The notes beneath the pieces were generated by a model. That model saw nothing but the letters and a program-made list of their open reading frames with translations. It ran no database searches and was not told where the DNA came from. From Chrysaora quinquecirrha (Eukaryota; Cnidaria; Scyphozoa; Semaeostomeae; Pelagiidae): DNA of 64,000 nt. Positions within the stretch are counted from its first letter, which is position 1. The number at the start of each line of letters is the position of its first letter. The stretch covers positions 3,798,037 through 3,862,036 of the forward strand of contig JACTAT010000022.1 of assembly GCA_014526335.1 (NCBI GenBank), written 5' to 3'. Both the position numbers and the translations under genes were made by a program. Below are positions 57,001 to 64,000 of the stretch, in pieces.

Positions 57001-60000
57001 CCATCTGTTAAGTAAAGGATTTAAAACAATGTTCTTGTTTTCAGAGAGCCGTTCAAGAACAAGTAGAAGAAAAACGCAGACTGAAGATGGAGGAGAGAGA
57101 AAGACAGCTAAGAGAAGAGAAAGAAAGTGAGGAGAAGCTAGCAAGAGAACGAGAAATGCTTCAATTACAATTTGAAGAAGAGATGAAACGACAACAAGCT
57201 AGAGAGGTGATAGACTGTCACGTTTTAAAAAGATAGTTAACGTTTTTGTATGCTATTCTTTCTCACAATTTGAGCCTACAAGTCAGATTCGATGTTCTAT
57301 AGCTGCCCTGTGCTATTTTCAGAACATCTAGCAACCTGCAAGTATAATCCTTCAAAGTAATATTTGGATGTATGTTAAAATTATGGTGATGTAATGGATA
57401 TATTGTACTGGGTACTATATTCACCTAAGTCAACTTGTAACAGTTTCTACTAGCATGCATAAATGCAGTAAAAACCCATGTCGGAAGATCGGGGGTACTT
57501 CATTGTTCAAGAGACTAGACTTGCCGCCCAGTTTTTCCAAACCCACCCATATGTCTACCGATAAACTCTGTTACTCGTGGTACCCATGGATAGAAAGAAC
57601 AACGAAATTTTTTACCCATTTGTACCAATATCTCAAATATTTGAACCAAATTTCAAGTCTGAGGCAACTCTAAATGCGGCGAAAAGGCCTTTGCGCTGAA
57701 AACTAAAATGCACATTTTATCAGGCTTTTCAAGACAATGCATGTCTAAAAGTTTTTATATATTTTACTACCCATGTGTAGAGATTCTTTACGGAAAACCA
57801 ACCCATATGTAGGGAAATTGGCGCTGAAAAAGTTACCCATTTGTGCGGCACGTCTAGTATAATGAACAATGGAAGTACCCCCCCCCCGGGGTCGGAAGCA
57901 CGGTTTTCTTAGCTGAAATGCATCGTATTTAGGCCCTTTTGACTCAATGACTCAATATAATTAATACAGGAAATACATTGACCTTATCGATACATTTTTT
58001 CTTTTCATTTCACACGAAAACTTGTACTTCATTGATCGACATGTAAACTCAGTAATAAATGTAATATTTACGTTTTTCTTACACAGATTTTTTAGTTTTA
58101 TTTGAATGTCTTTGCTTTGAAGGAAGCAGAAAAACAGCGTCAACTTGCACTTCAAAAGAGCGTCCTTGAAGCTTATGAAACGGCAAAACAGGTTAAACTT
58201 TCTTTCTTCCTTTATTAAGTCTTTACTACACAGAATGGTATTTCCAATCAAGAACTATGCAAATGAAAGGAGCCATCACAAACATAACAAAGAAATAACA
58301 AACAACAAACAAACAAACGACAAGCAAGCAAACAAACAAACAACATACTAAACAAGCAACAAACAGCCAGCAACCAACAAACAATAAGCAAAAAAATAAA
58401 CAACAAACAAACAAACAAACAAATAAACGAACAACCAACAAACAACAAGCAACAAGCAAACAAATAAACAACAAACAAACAACAAACAAACAAATGAATT
58501 AATGAATAAACGAACAACAAACAAACAAACATTTAACAAACAAAAAAACAACAAACAAACAAACAAACAAGAAATAAACAAGCAACAAACAAACAGCAAA
58601 CAAATAAACAACAGACAAACAAACAAACAAACAAACAAACAAACAACATACAAACAACAGCAAACAAACAACAAACAAACGAAAAAGCAACAAACGACCC
58701 CCCAGATCCAATGAAAACCTGTTTGAAGTTGGTTTTTAGTTATTTTTTTGCTGTTTTCTAAATTTGGGACAACGTGTAAACATCAGTAAGCATCACTGTT
58801 CGTTGGTAAGCTTGGTCGAACGTCTCCAAAATTGAACCTAAGGGGCTACTGCTGGAAATTTCTCATGTTTGTTGTCTTTAACTAACTTCTTCAGGAGTTT
58901 GAATGCTATTTATTTTCTGTTGGTGTGCGCCAAAACAGGATGCATTTGCTGATGCACACTTTTGGTGCCAACATCTGTTCTAAAATGTTGGATAAAATTT
59001 TGGTCCTGACTAACGCCCTGGCCAAACGGTCAAACATTGTTTCTCAAACATTTGAAATGTGCTTGCTAAGATAAATGTTCGACCGTTTGGCCACGTCGCA
59101 AGATATTTTTTGTCAGTCCTACTTTGCTATGAACTTTTTCAAACGATTTTTAACTTTTTAAAACGTTGTTGAGCAAATTCTGATTGTCAAACTTTGTTTT
59201 GTGCCATTGCCAAACGTTCAAACATTGCTTGACAAGGAAGTCTCAAATGTTTTACAAATGACGTTTGATCGTTAGGCCTGGGCCTTATCTTCACGCAGCA
59301 CCAACCAGTATTATGTTTTAGTTCACCCAACCAGTGAGTTTGCTTCCTCGATGATCGAATTACAACCGTAGTAAAGGAACATGACAAAGTTTCACGACTA
59401 TTGCTGAAACCGATGTCTTTTTTTCTGATTTTAGGAAAAGCAGAACTCCCTACTAATGAAGCTCAGAGCAGGTGGACATGATATCTCTCACCTTCAACAC
59501 GACGAAGGCACAGGTAATTTCCATAAACTTGTTATTTACAATCCACACCAAAATTGCTGGGACACACAATTTTTTCTGAGTTATCGCTTTTTAGATGCAT
59601 ACCCCCGCCCCCCAATGGTGTTATGCAGTTTAGGCTCCCTTACTTCAAGAACCAAGGGCCTAGACCACTGATCTCTTAAAAGGAGATCAGTGGCCTAGAC
59701 TGGCTACACCAGTCCCTCCCCCTCATTGTAATTGCTGTGGTTGTTGTTCAGGGTAGCTCAGGAAGATGTCTTTGTTATTAGCGACCTATAAGTTCTAATG
59801 AGCATAACAGACTTGTGTAGCGAATCTACTAAGGGTCCCCGACCAAAAGGGGCCCCCGACACATTTTTGTAATGTGTGCGTAATATATGCTAGCACTACA
59901 GTTTCTGTTTTTAGTTCATTTAACGTAATTGCAAAGTATTGGTAAGGATGAGACTGTTTGCGACTTCCAATTGTGACGTCTGTTTTAATCATTCTGTATG

Positions 60001-62086
60001 AAAATAATTGTACAATCAATGACGTCACAATGGATGAAAGGTAGAGAAGGTATACAAGTAACGCTGCTGCAGTAATTTGATACGCTAATTTCTGTCTCTC
60101 TAGGCGAGCAAGGCAGTGAATTAGGCTCAGAATCTGTGATTGAAACCAAACTTCATCTGTTGCATGAATCAAACGAGATGCCATCACAACAGTACTCATC
60201 CCGCTCAGACAAAGGATTTAGGCCAATATTGAATCTTACTGATGAAGTATACGAAGAAAAGAAAAAGCAGTCGAACACTAAACAAACAAAAAAGGAGATC
60301 AAGAAACAAAATATAAACAAATCAACGAAAACAGAAAGTAATGTTGTTGCTGAAAAGACAAGGAAACATTCTGATTCCAGAAAAAAGCAAGAGGAACGAG
60401 CTAGCATCGATAGCAAGAAACATCGATCTTCAATCGATTCGAAGAAATCATCTCGAAGTGAACCCGTTTCAGATAGGCGAGTTAAAAAGAGCAATAAACC
60501 GAACTCAAAGGAAGAAAAAACGAGGAATGTAAGCAGGAGAGAAGCGGAAGCTGCGAAGGAGAAAATTAGAAATACGGAAAACAAGAAGAAACATCCAAAG
60601 AAAAGCAAAGCAGAAGTACTCTCGATTGAAACCGAGGTTATCGAGAAACCTTCAATCGAGGTTGATAATTTTGGATACAAACGCTCATCTACAGTGACTT
60701 TACACGAAGACGATACAATAGACTCGGAACATCAGGATATCGAAGTTGATGAGCGAAGATATTCACAACACGAATATAAAGATGAATATTCAAATTGGGT
60801 AAATATCTACAGATTGACTTCTCTTCATGTAGGAGCCTGTATTTTAAGGCTTATTACACGAATCCGAGTCCCAGTTATCTCTCATTAAATCGAGACTGCA
60901 CCAGACCGAGATCGCTCAAACTGTTGTTTGAGCGTCAAACAATTCAACTCAACAGAACTACGACACAGAGAACAAGCGTGCCATTTTTCCTGGCAAATCA
61001 CCTTCTGTAAATGATTTATTGCGCCGGCAAAACCGGGCAATGCACTTGAATGCCCAACTTTTCCTGCTTAAGGGCTCGGATATAAGTGTATGTTAGGCTG
61101 GACTCAATAATTCGTACACACTTTCCGCAAAACCTGTTGAAATTATGGACAAATTTTAAGGAAACTCTCATTTTTTAGTAGTGAATTATTGCCCTAGCAA
61201 CATATTTTAGGGTTTCGCAGACAGAGAAAGCTTTACTCGATAGCAATTTTTCATCGCATTTATAAGAGAAAGGGACCTCTCAAATACACAGTTAATCAAA
61301 TGTACTGCGACTTGTCCTGATCTTTGAAGTTTCCTATTTACAAAGCGATTGGTGCAAAAAGACCATTGGAGAACCAGAGACGTTGGAATCGGAACCATGG
61401 GGGTGCACAAAGTGTACACGTCCCAAATTTATAATAAAGTAGAAAAGCACCTGTTTTCTCTTCTAAAGAGCGTTTTCACAAAAAAGAGTACAGTTCTTAA
61501 TATTTACATCCGCATTTTACGTATTTCCCTGGCCAAACGATCAATTATTATTGCTCAAACATTTTAGATTCGCTTTACAACAAATATTTGATCGTTTGAC
61601 CACGTCAAAAAACATTGCTGTCCAATATTTTGAAACAACGATGTTATTGCTAATGCGCAAGCACGAACGCCTTGTTGCTAAGAAATGTTGCTAAATGCCT
61701 AAATGTTGCAAATTGTTAAAATTTGACAATAAAAGAAGAAATGCTTGACAAGCAATTCTCGAAAGGCGGTCAAACGATCAAACATTACTTGACAAGCAAA
61801 TTTCAAATGTTTGACCAACAATGTTTGATCGTTTGGCCAGAGCCTAAGTCTATTCAGTTTAATGAAGTACTCCAGAAATAGACATGTTTTTTGGATTTTT
61901 CAAGTACAAAATTAGTCAGTGACGTACATATTATTCACAAAAAATCCTTGTATACAAAAGACTTGCACGAAAGACTTGAAGATAGCATAGCTAAAGCAGT
62001 TTATTTTTCGTTTATTTCAGGATTCATGGAGCATTCCCACAAGTCGACAACAACAAATTCTTGAACAGCTGAGAACACTTCGTAAG
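45028..62086 (+). CDS. CCDC66: CCDC66, centriolar-satellite/ciliary coiled-coil protein
   Basis: Microtubule-binding scaffold of centriolar satellites, centrosomes and cilia. Coding segments: 45028-45029 (AT of a split ATG), 45686-45735, 46577-46608, 46984-47512, 48115-48162, 49342-49372 (edge may be 49341), 50131-50319, 51274-51346, 52249-52358, 54670-54866, 56405-56501, 57045-57206, 58123-58191, 59435-59513, 60104-60798 and 62021-62086. All junctions keep phase, giving about 810 codons (human 948). The start MLKLQSKGGKFDIVLS parallels human LKLETELLDGKTKLIL. ISQAQLATLMEAL parallels human LTQDQLQQILMTV. The family core is at residues ~421-556: ELDEIERRRIKHLEHQ, RAVQEQVEEKRRLKMEE, EREMLQLQFEEEMKRQQ, LRAGGHDISHL. 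The last exon, SRQQQILEQLRTLRK, parallels human DRQQAILKGLSELRQ. Exon 60104-60798 is a long Lys/Ser/Glu-rich disordered region. The human-like end (GLLQKQKEL) is not seen after the donor at 62087, so a terminal exon is missing or lies outside the window. Confidence 0.88.
45030..45685. other. First CCDC66 intron, no further exon recognised
   Basis: It separates the AT of the start codon from its G. It contains a fragment (about 45570-45610, GCGATAAACAGTGGAAATAT) that is near-identical to 47573-47610 downstream of another CCDC66 exon, so it belongs to a dispersed repeat. Confidence 0.5.
47560..47815. repeat. Dispersed repeat (CACCAATCA family), best copy
   Basis: GCGATAAACAGTGGAAACAT, AAAAGCTTTTTTCATC, GGACACTCCTCAGCGTATGA, ACACCAATCAG, TTGAACACCAATCAGCTTTC and GAAAACGAACTTAC. 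It shares the block order with 28725-28955 and parts of 31990-32095 and 45570-45610. The open frame running from the CCDC66 exon (past its donor at 47513) into this repeat is not coding. Confidence 0.7.
48380..48680. repeat. Degenerate GAAAACCCG repeat in a CCDC66 intron
   Basis: At least six spaced copies of (T/C)CTGAAAACCCGnA or CCCGAAAACCCGG occur here, with AT-rich filler between them. No coding potential. Confidence 0.6.
49590..49680. repeat. Fragment shared with the 34-kb TIR element
   Basis: AGGCTTGTCATGATAAGTGG, TGTCAGAAACAGCCTTGATA and AGTCCGAATATATTTACT are the inverse of 34060-34140. Only one arm of the palindrome is present, so it is a fragment of the same element family. Confidence 0.85.
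50372..50515 (+). repeat. tRNA-like SINE in a CCDC66 intron
   Basis: GGTGGTCGTGTGATTAGCAC (A-box-like) followed by CCCCGATTCGATTCTCACAC (degenerate B box) about 30 bases downstream, then a unique body ending AATGGGGCGGCTGGTGA. It is not a foldable tRNA. Confidence 0.5.
50812..51237. mobile_element. PIF/Harbinger-like MITE, 426 bp, TTA target duplication
   Basis: TIRs of about 40 bp: GGGTCTGTTTATATGGGGAA, AATCATCCCACCTTCCAGCC on the left, and GGCTGGAAGGTGGGATGATT, TTGCCCATATAAACAGGCCC on the right. TTA is present at both borders (50809-50811 and 51238-51240). The interior has repeated palindromic AGGTGAGATCTCACC words and TTTATATGG/CATATAAAC sub-terminal repeats. It has no transposase and lies in the CCDC66 intron between exons ending 50319 and starting 51274. 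Confidence 0.9.
51380..51475 (-). repeat. tRNA-derived SINE fragment
   Basis: On the minus strand: GCTCTCTGGTCATGCAGTCC then AGGTTCGAATCCCATCTATC. The GGTTCGAATCC matches the B-box consensus. TGGTCnnGCAGTCCAGGTTC is shared with the plus-strand copy at 56690. Confidence 0.6.
51715..51955 (+). repeat. tRNA-derived SINE with A/B boxes and (ATT)n tail
   Basis: A box GTGGCTGAGTGG at about 51722 and B box GGTTCGAATCT at 51767-51777, with a 3' GGGACCA. A unique body follows (CCCAGATTTCTGGGGTGATA stem), ending in TTGAATAAAGACG and a TTATTATTATTATTATC tail. The acceptor stem pairs poorly, so it is a SINE rather than a tRNA gene, although a tRNA scanner might score it. It lies in a CCDC66 intron. Confidence 0.75.
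52850..53000. repeat. Two-copy short direct repeat
   Basis: GTGGCCCTTTGCTTAAATCT, TTTGCCCCAGGG at about 52877 recurs as GTGGCCCTTTCGCTTAAATC, TTTTGCCCCAGGG at about 52955. Intronic, with no coding role seen. Confidence 0.7.
53517..53882. mobile_element. TIR element with CAATATTTnGGGTC internal repeats
   Basis: Left end TCATTAACTTTTAATACGGG, GGGTC; right end GACCCCCCCCCGTATTGAAA, GTTAACGA, its inverse. The interior has at least six scattered copies of CAATATTTnGGGTC. It has no coding capacity and lies in a CCDC66 intron. Confidence 0.75.
54945..55370. repeat. Dispersed repeat, copy 2 (partner at 35060)
   Basis: Homologous over about 400 bp with 35060-35460 (AGATTTTAAGAACAAAATAA, GAACAAGCTGAGGCTGGGCC, AAATGGACAAGCATGCTGCA). 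Both are on the plus strand and both are in introns. Confidence 0.8.
55446..55622. mobile_element. Short TIR element, ~175 bp
   Basis: Left end ACCCCTGACAGGGACGGACA; right end AAATCCGTCCCTGACCCCTG, its near inverse. The interior is G/C-run-rich (GTGTGGGGGGTGTGACACCC). No coding capacity. Confidence 0.6.
55822..56239. mobile_element. Near-perfect 418-bp palindrome (foldback MITE) with TA borders
   Basis: The whole segment reads almost the same on both strands: TAGACCATTTCAACTAACGG at the left, and the inverse CCCTTAGTTGAAATGGTCTA at the right. The two arms of about 200 bases keep over 90% identity by eye, with a short centre near 56030 (GAAATTTTACACCCTCATTC). TA at both borders fits Tc1/mariner-type insertion. 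It lies in the CCDC66 intron between exons ending 54866 and starting 56405. Confidence 0.93.
56685..56775 (+). repeat. tRNA-derived SINE fragment
   Basis: CCCTCTGGTCCCGCAGTCCA then GGTTCGAATCACATCTGTTG; the B-box-like GGTTCGAATC is clear. It shares its core with the minus-strand copy at 51380-51475. Confidence 0.55.
57487..57888. mobile_element. TIR element, ~400 bp, with repeated ACCCAT words
   Basis: Left end GGGGGTACTTCATTGTTCAA, then ACTAGACTTGCCGC; right end GCGGCACGTCTAGTATAATG, AACAATGGAAGTACCCCC, its inverse. The interior repeats (A)CCCAT(A/T)TGT at least six times. It lies in a CCDC66 intron and has no coding capacity. Confidence 0.78.
58274..58692. repeat. (CAAA)n/(CAA)n microsatellite, ~420 bp
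   Basis: Nearly continuous AAACAAACAAACAACAAAC with occasional G, T or C interruptions. The long open frames on both strands (Lys/Gln/Thr/Asn-rich on +, Cys/Leu/Phe/Val-rich on -) are repeat translations. It lies in the CCDC66 intron after the exon ending 58191. Confidence 0.95.
59014..59284. mobile_element. MITE of the GCCCTGGCCAAACGGTC family
   Basis: Left end GCCCTGGCCAAACGGTCAAA; right end ACGTTTGATCGTTAGGCCTG, GGCC followed by TTA. TAA precedes the left end. About 270 bp, in a CCDC66 intron. Confidence 0.85.
60860..60968. repeat. Fragment related to the 34-kb TIR element
   Basis: GAGTCCCAGTTA and ACCAGACCGAGA resemble 33905-33940, and TTGAGCGTCAAACAATTCAA, CTCAACAGAACTACGAC resembles the right arm at 34518-34560. 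It starts just after the CCDC66 exon ending at 60798. Confidence 0.55.
61527..61844. mobile_element. MITE of the CCCTGGCCAAACGATCAA family
   Basis: Left end CCCTGGCCAAACGATCAATT; right end AATGTTTGATCGTTTGGCCA, GAGCC followed by TAA. Internal AAGCACGAACGCCTTGTTGC is the inverse of 21609-21628 in the PP2A copy. In the CCDC66 intron before exon 62021. Confidence 0.85.
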
Positions 62087-62485
62087 GTAAGTCATTTGAA
62101 CATTTTGAAATCATGAAATCATGAATTGTTTTTTCAAGCATAACTAGCTAAGGTATTATGCAACTTATTCCCAAGGCAATCATAGCATTCAGTTTTGTTA
62201 AACTTGCACGCTTTTCTGTATATCAGCATCAAAGTTGAACTGCAAGCAACTAGAATTGTTTCCTATGAGGATTAAGACAATCGCATATTGAGATGCTTGG
62301 AGATAGCAGCAACAAATGGAAGTTTTTCAACCAACAGTCGTATTTCTAAAAGTGCTTCAAAGATTAGCAAACAAAATAGATTCTATGCCAACCTTTACCG
62401 CTCGATTTTTATATTGTGCCAGCATGTTACAGAGAAGTTTTGAAAGATATATAAGCATGATTACCTAGAAAGCTAAGTTCCACAG
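62087..62485. other. CCDC66 last visible intron / upstream region of the channel gene
   Basis: It opens with a strong donor (GTAAGT) and ends at a possible acceptor TTCCACAG (62485). I do not see the conserved CCDC66 C-terminal motif here. If the channel is transcribed on its own, its promoter and 5' UTR lie here; no TATA box or other clear element stands out. Confidence 0.5.
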
Positions 62486-62545
62486 AGCAGAAGCCCTGAT
62501 AATGAATTTCTAGTAGGGCTGAACTGGGCACAACGAGAATCGAGA

Positions 62546-64000
62546 ATGAATTTTGATTCGGAAATAGCTGCAGCCTTGAAAGCAATTTTATCAAAACTGG
62601 AAGATATGGACAATAAACTTGGCACAATTGCCAGCAATACTAAAATATCGGATGAAGAATCAAGCTGTATAGCAAGAAAAACAAAAAAGGCCGTTACTGT
62701 TAATTTGAGAATTAATATATCATCGGTTTCTGATATCGATACTGTGAAACAGGAGTTTACTTGCGAGTTCTTCTTGGCTGCCACTTGGGAGGAGCATGGC
62801 CTAAAAGGACAAATCAACGCTGCTGATGTTGACTGGGATAACCACTGGGATCCAAGGATATATTTCTCAAATGCAATCGAAATTAAAAGCATACAGCGTA
62901 AACACAAACTTATCAAGATGTATAGGTCGCCATTTCCTACTGTTCAATTATCGTACAGAGTAACTGCACGTTTCAAGACTTTGTTTTCTCTGCATAACTT
63001 TCCGTTTGATTATCAAACACTGAAAATCCAGATATCTTCGAAATGGGCTGATTCTGTTGTGATTTTCGACCAGACACCCAATATCCCCAGCGTTTTGTCA
63101 ACTGCTAACTTTCTAGGCAAAGAAGAGTGGTGTCTATTAGATCACGTCATAGGAAGAGCATCAGCCACGTCGGAAGATTCAACTAAAGTTTCTCTCATTA
63201 ATTATTCTGCTTATACTTTCGATTTCAACATACGAAGAAAATACGGGTATTATCTGACGAATATAGTGTTCATGATGTTCTTGATATCATTACTATCCTT
63301 CACGACATTTTTCATCAGCCCAGCCAACACGGGGGAACGTCTTGGTGTTATACTGACATTGCTTCTCACTGCTGTTACTTTCAAATTCGTTGTTTCCCAG
63401 AGTCTACCCCCGGTTTCGTACTTGACTGTGCTTGACTGGTATGTGCTGACCTCCGTCATCTTCATATTCTTGGTTGCCTTGGAGAACAGCTTCGTTGCTA
63501 AGATACAGAATGAGAAGTCTCGAGTGTTGTGTGATAACATTGCATGGGGAGTCACTTCACTAGCGTTTGTTGTTATACACGTTTGGTTCTTTACGAAGTC
63601 TTATCTGATTAATCGAAGAGTTCAACGAGTTCTTGACGATAACCAACGCCGTTATAAGTGGAGGAACGGGTTGCTTCCATCGTGTGAAGAACTGGTCTCG
63701 GGGACTCTTCGCAATTTGTCTAATATTTCATCTTCACCGTCACCCTGCAAGCAAAACCCATCAAAAATACGGCCAAGCTCAGCAGTGCCCAGAAGACTGA
63801 CAAATAATTTTGAAGCAAATGGAGGACAAACTTTGAGAAGCCCCAACAGAAGTTGCTTATATGAAATAAAAGAAAATAATGGTGCTTTTACGCGTGATAA
63901 TGGTAATGTCTTTAATGAGAAGACGATAGGACCTGATACGTGTGTAACACAACACTTGGAAATGGCTGATGAAAAAGCAAAGGTGGAAGGTAGAGGTTGT
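62546..64000 (+). CDS. Intronless Cys-less pentameric ligand-gated ion channel subunit, 3' end outside the window
   Basis: Pentameric ligand-gated (Cys-loop superfamily) channel subunit. ORF of 485 codons from ATG 62546, open at the window end, no intron. Extracellular domain ~45-232: TVNLRINISSVSDIDTV (first strand), W84-W85 region ATWEEHG, WDPRIYFSN at 101-109, FPFD at 152-155. The two Cys of the Cys-loop would fall at 145 and 159 but are Thr and Leu. M1 ~237-257; M2 follows GER (263-265), with no Pro-Ala insertion, so cation selectivity is expected; SLPPVSYL at 286-293; M3 ~300-317 ending ALENSF; then only ~14 residues before M4 (332-349). A tail of at least 135 residues, Ser/Asn/Pro-rich, follows. 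No signal peptide is visible: the N-terminus is a charged helix. The frame is open upstream to 62477, and a possible acceptor at 62485 is in phase with the CCDC66 donor at 62086. Ligand and subfamily are unknown. Confidence 0.9.
   Translation, partial: MNFDSEIAAALKAILSKLEDMDNKLGTIASNTKISDEESSCIARKTKKAVTVNLRINISSVSDIDTVKQEFTCEFFLAATWEEHGLKGQINAADVDWDNHWDPRIYFSNAIEIKSIQRKHKLIKMYRSPFPTVQLSYRVTARFKTLFSLHNFPFDYQTLKIQISSKWADSVVIFDQTPNIPSVLSTANFLGKEEWCLLDHVIGRASATSEDSTKVSLINYSAYTFDFNIRRKYGYYLTNIVFMMFLISLLSFTTFFISPANTGERLGVILTLLLTAVTFKFVVSQSLPPVSYLTVLDWYVLTSVIFIFLVALENSFVAKIQNEKSRVLCDNIAWGVTSLAFVVIHVWFFTKSYLINRRVQRVLDDNQRRYKWRNGLLPSCEELVSGTLRNLSNISSSPSPCKQNPSKIRPSSAVPRRLTNNFEANGGQTLRSPNRSCLYEIKENNGAFTRDNGNVFNEKTIGPDTCVTQHLEMADEKAKVEGRGC

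Noticed and set aside
58226..58714. Several overlapping ORFs, cysteine/leucine-rich on the minus strand and lysine/glutamine-rich on the plus strand
   Set aside because: All arise from the (CAAA)n microsatellite.
60153..60680. 175-codon minus-strand ORF, hydrophobic and serine/phenylalanine-rich
   Set aside because: It is the antisense shadow of the lysine/serine-rich CCDC66 exon 60104-60798.

Overview
The window is eukaryotic nuclear DNA, most likely from a non-bilaterian animal. The genes are split into many short exons with GT-AG introns of a few hundred bases to several kilobases. The background is AT-rich and full of non-autonomous transposons with terminal inverted repeats (TIRs), tRNA-derived SINEs and simple repeats. 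Gene content (PP2A scaffold, PDZ-RhoGEF, CCDC66, CWH43/PGAP2IP, a pentameric ligand-gated channel) points to a metazoan. A cnidarian is my best guess because that channel family is reported as sparse or absent in the sponges and ctenophores examined so far, but nothing fixes the species.

Layout. 1-14222 is one satellite array of about 74 head-to-tail units of roughly 191 bp, ending at a 500-N gap (14223-14722). 14723-41544 is a second contig. It holds the PP2A scaffold subunit A gene (+, exons 15013-26013, 5' end missing), a repeat-rich spacer with two unplaced exon-like ORFs, and the 5' end of an ARHGEF11/12-type RhoGEF (+, exons 30732-40506: start codon plus a complete PDZ domain). A second 500-N gap follows (41545-42044). 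42045-64000 is a third contig: the first two coding exons of CWH43/PGAP2IP (-, 42555-43552), a weak ammonium-transporter-like exon (-, about 44489-44688), the CCDC66 gene (+, 45028-62086, 16 recognised coding segments) and an intronless pentameric ligand-gated ion channel ORF (+, 62546 to the window end).

The genes are unrelated housekeeping and signalling loci, not an operon or a cluster. The RhoGEF (+) and CWH43 (-) both run into the second gap and neither is complete, so that gap must hide far more than 500 bases or is a false join.

The most notable points are these. The channel lacks the Cys-loop cysteines, has a bacterial-style very short M3-M4 linker, no visible signal peptide and a long C-terminal tail, and it lies downstream of the last recognised CCDC66 exon with a phase-compatible splice acceptor. 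The PP2A gene has lost about 62 codons exactly where a TIR element abuts coding sequence. CCDC66 appears to have a start codon split by an intron. Several well-preserved TIR elements, including one 418-bp near-perfect palindrome, sit in the introns and spacers. I found no evidence for a multi-gene novel system; the channel is the best candidate for something undescribed.
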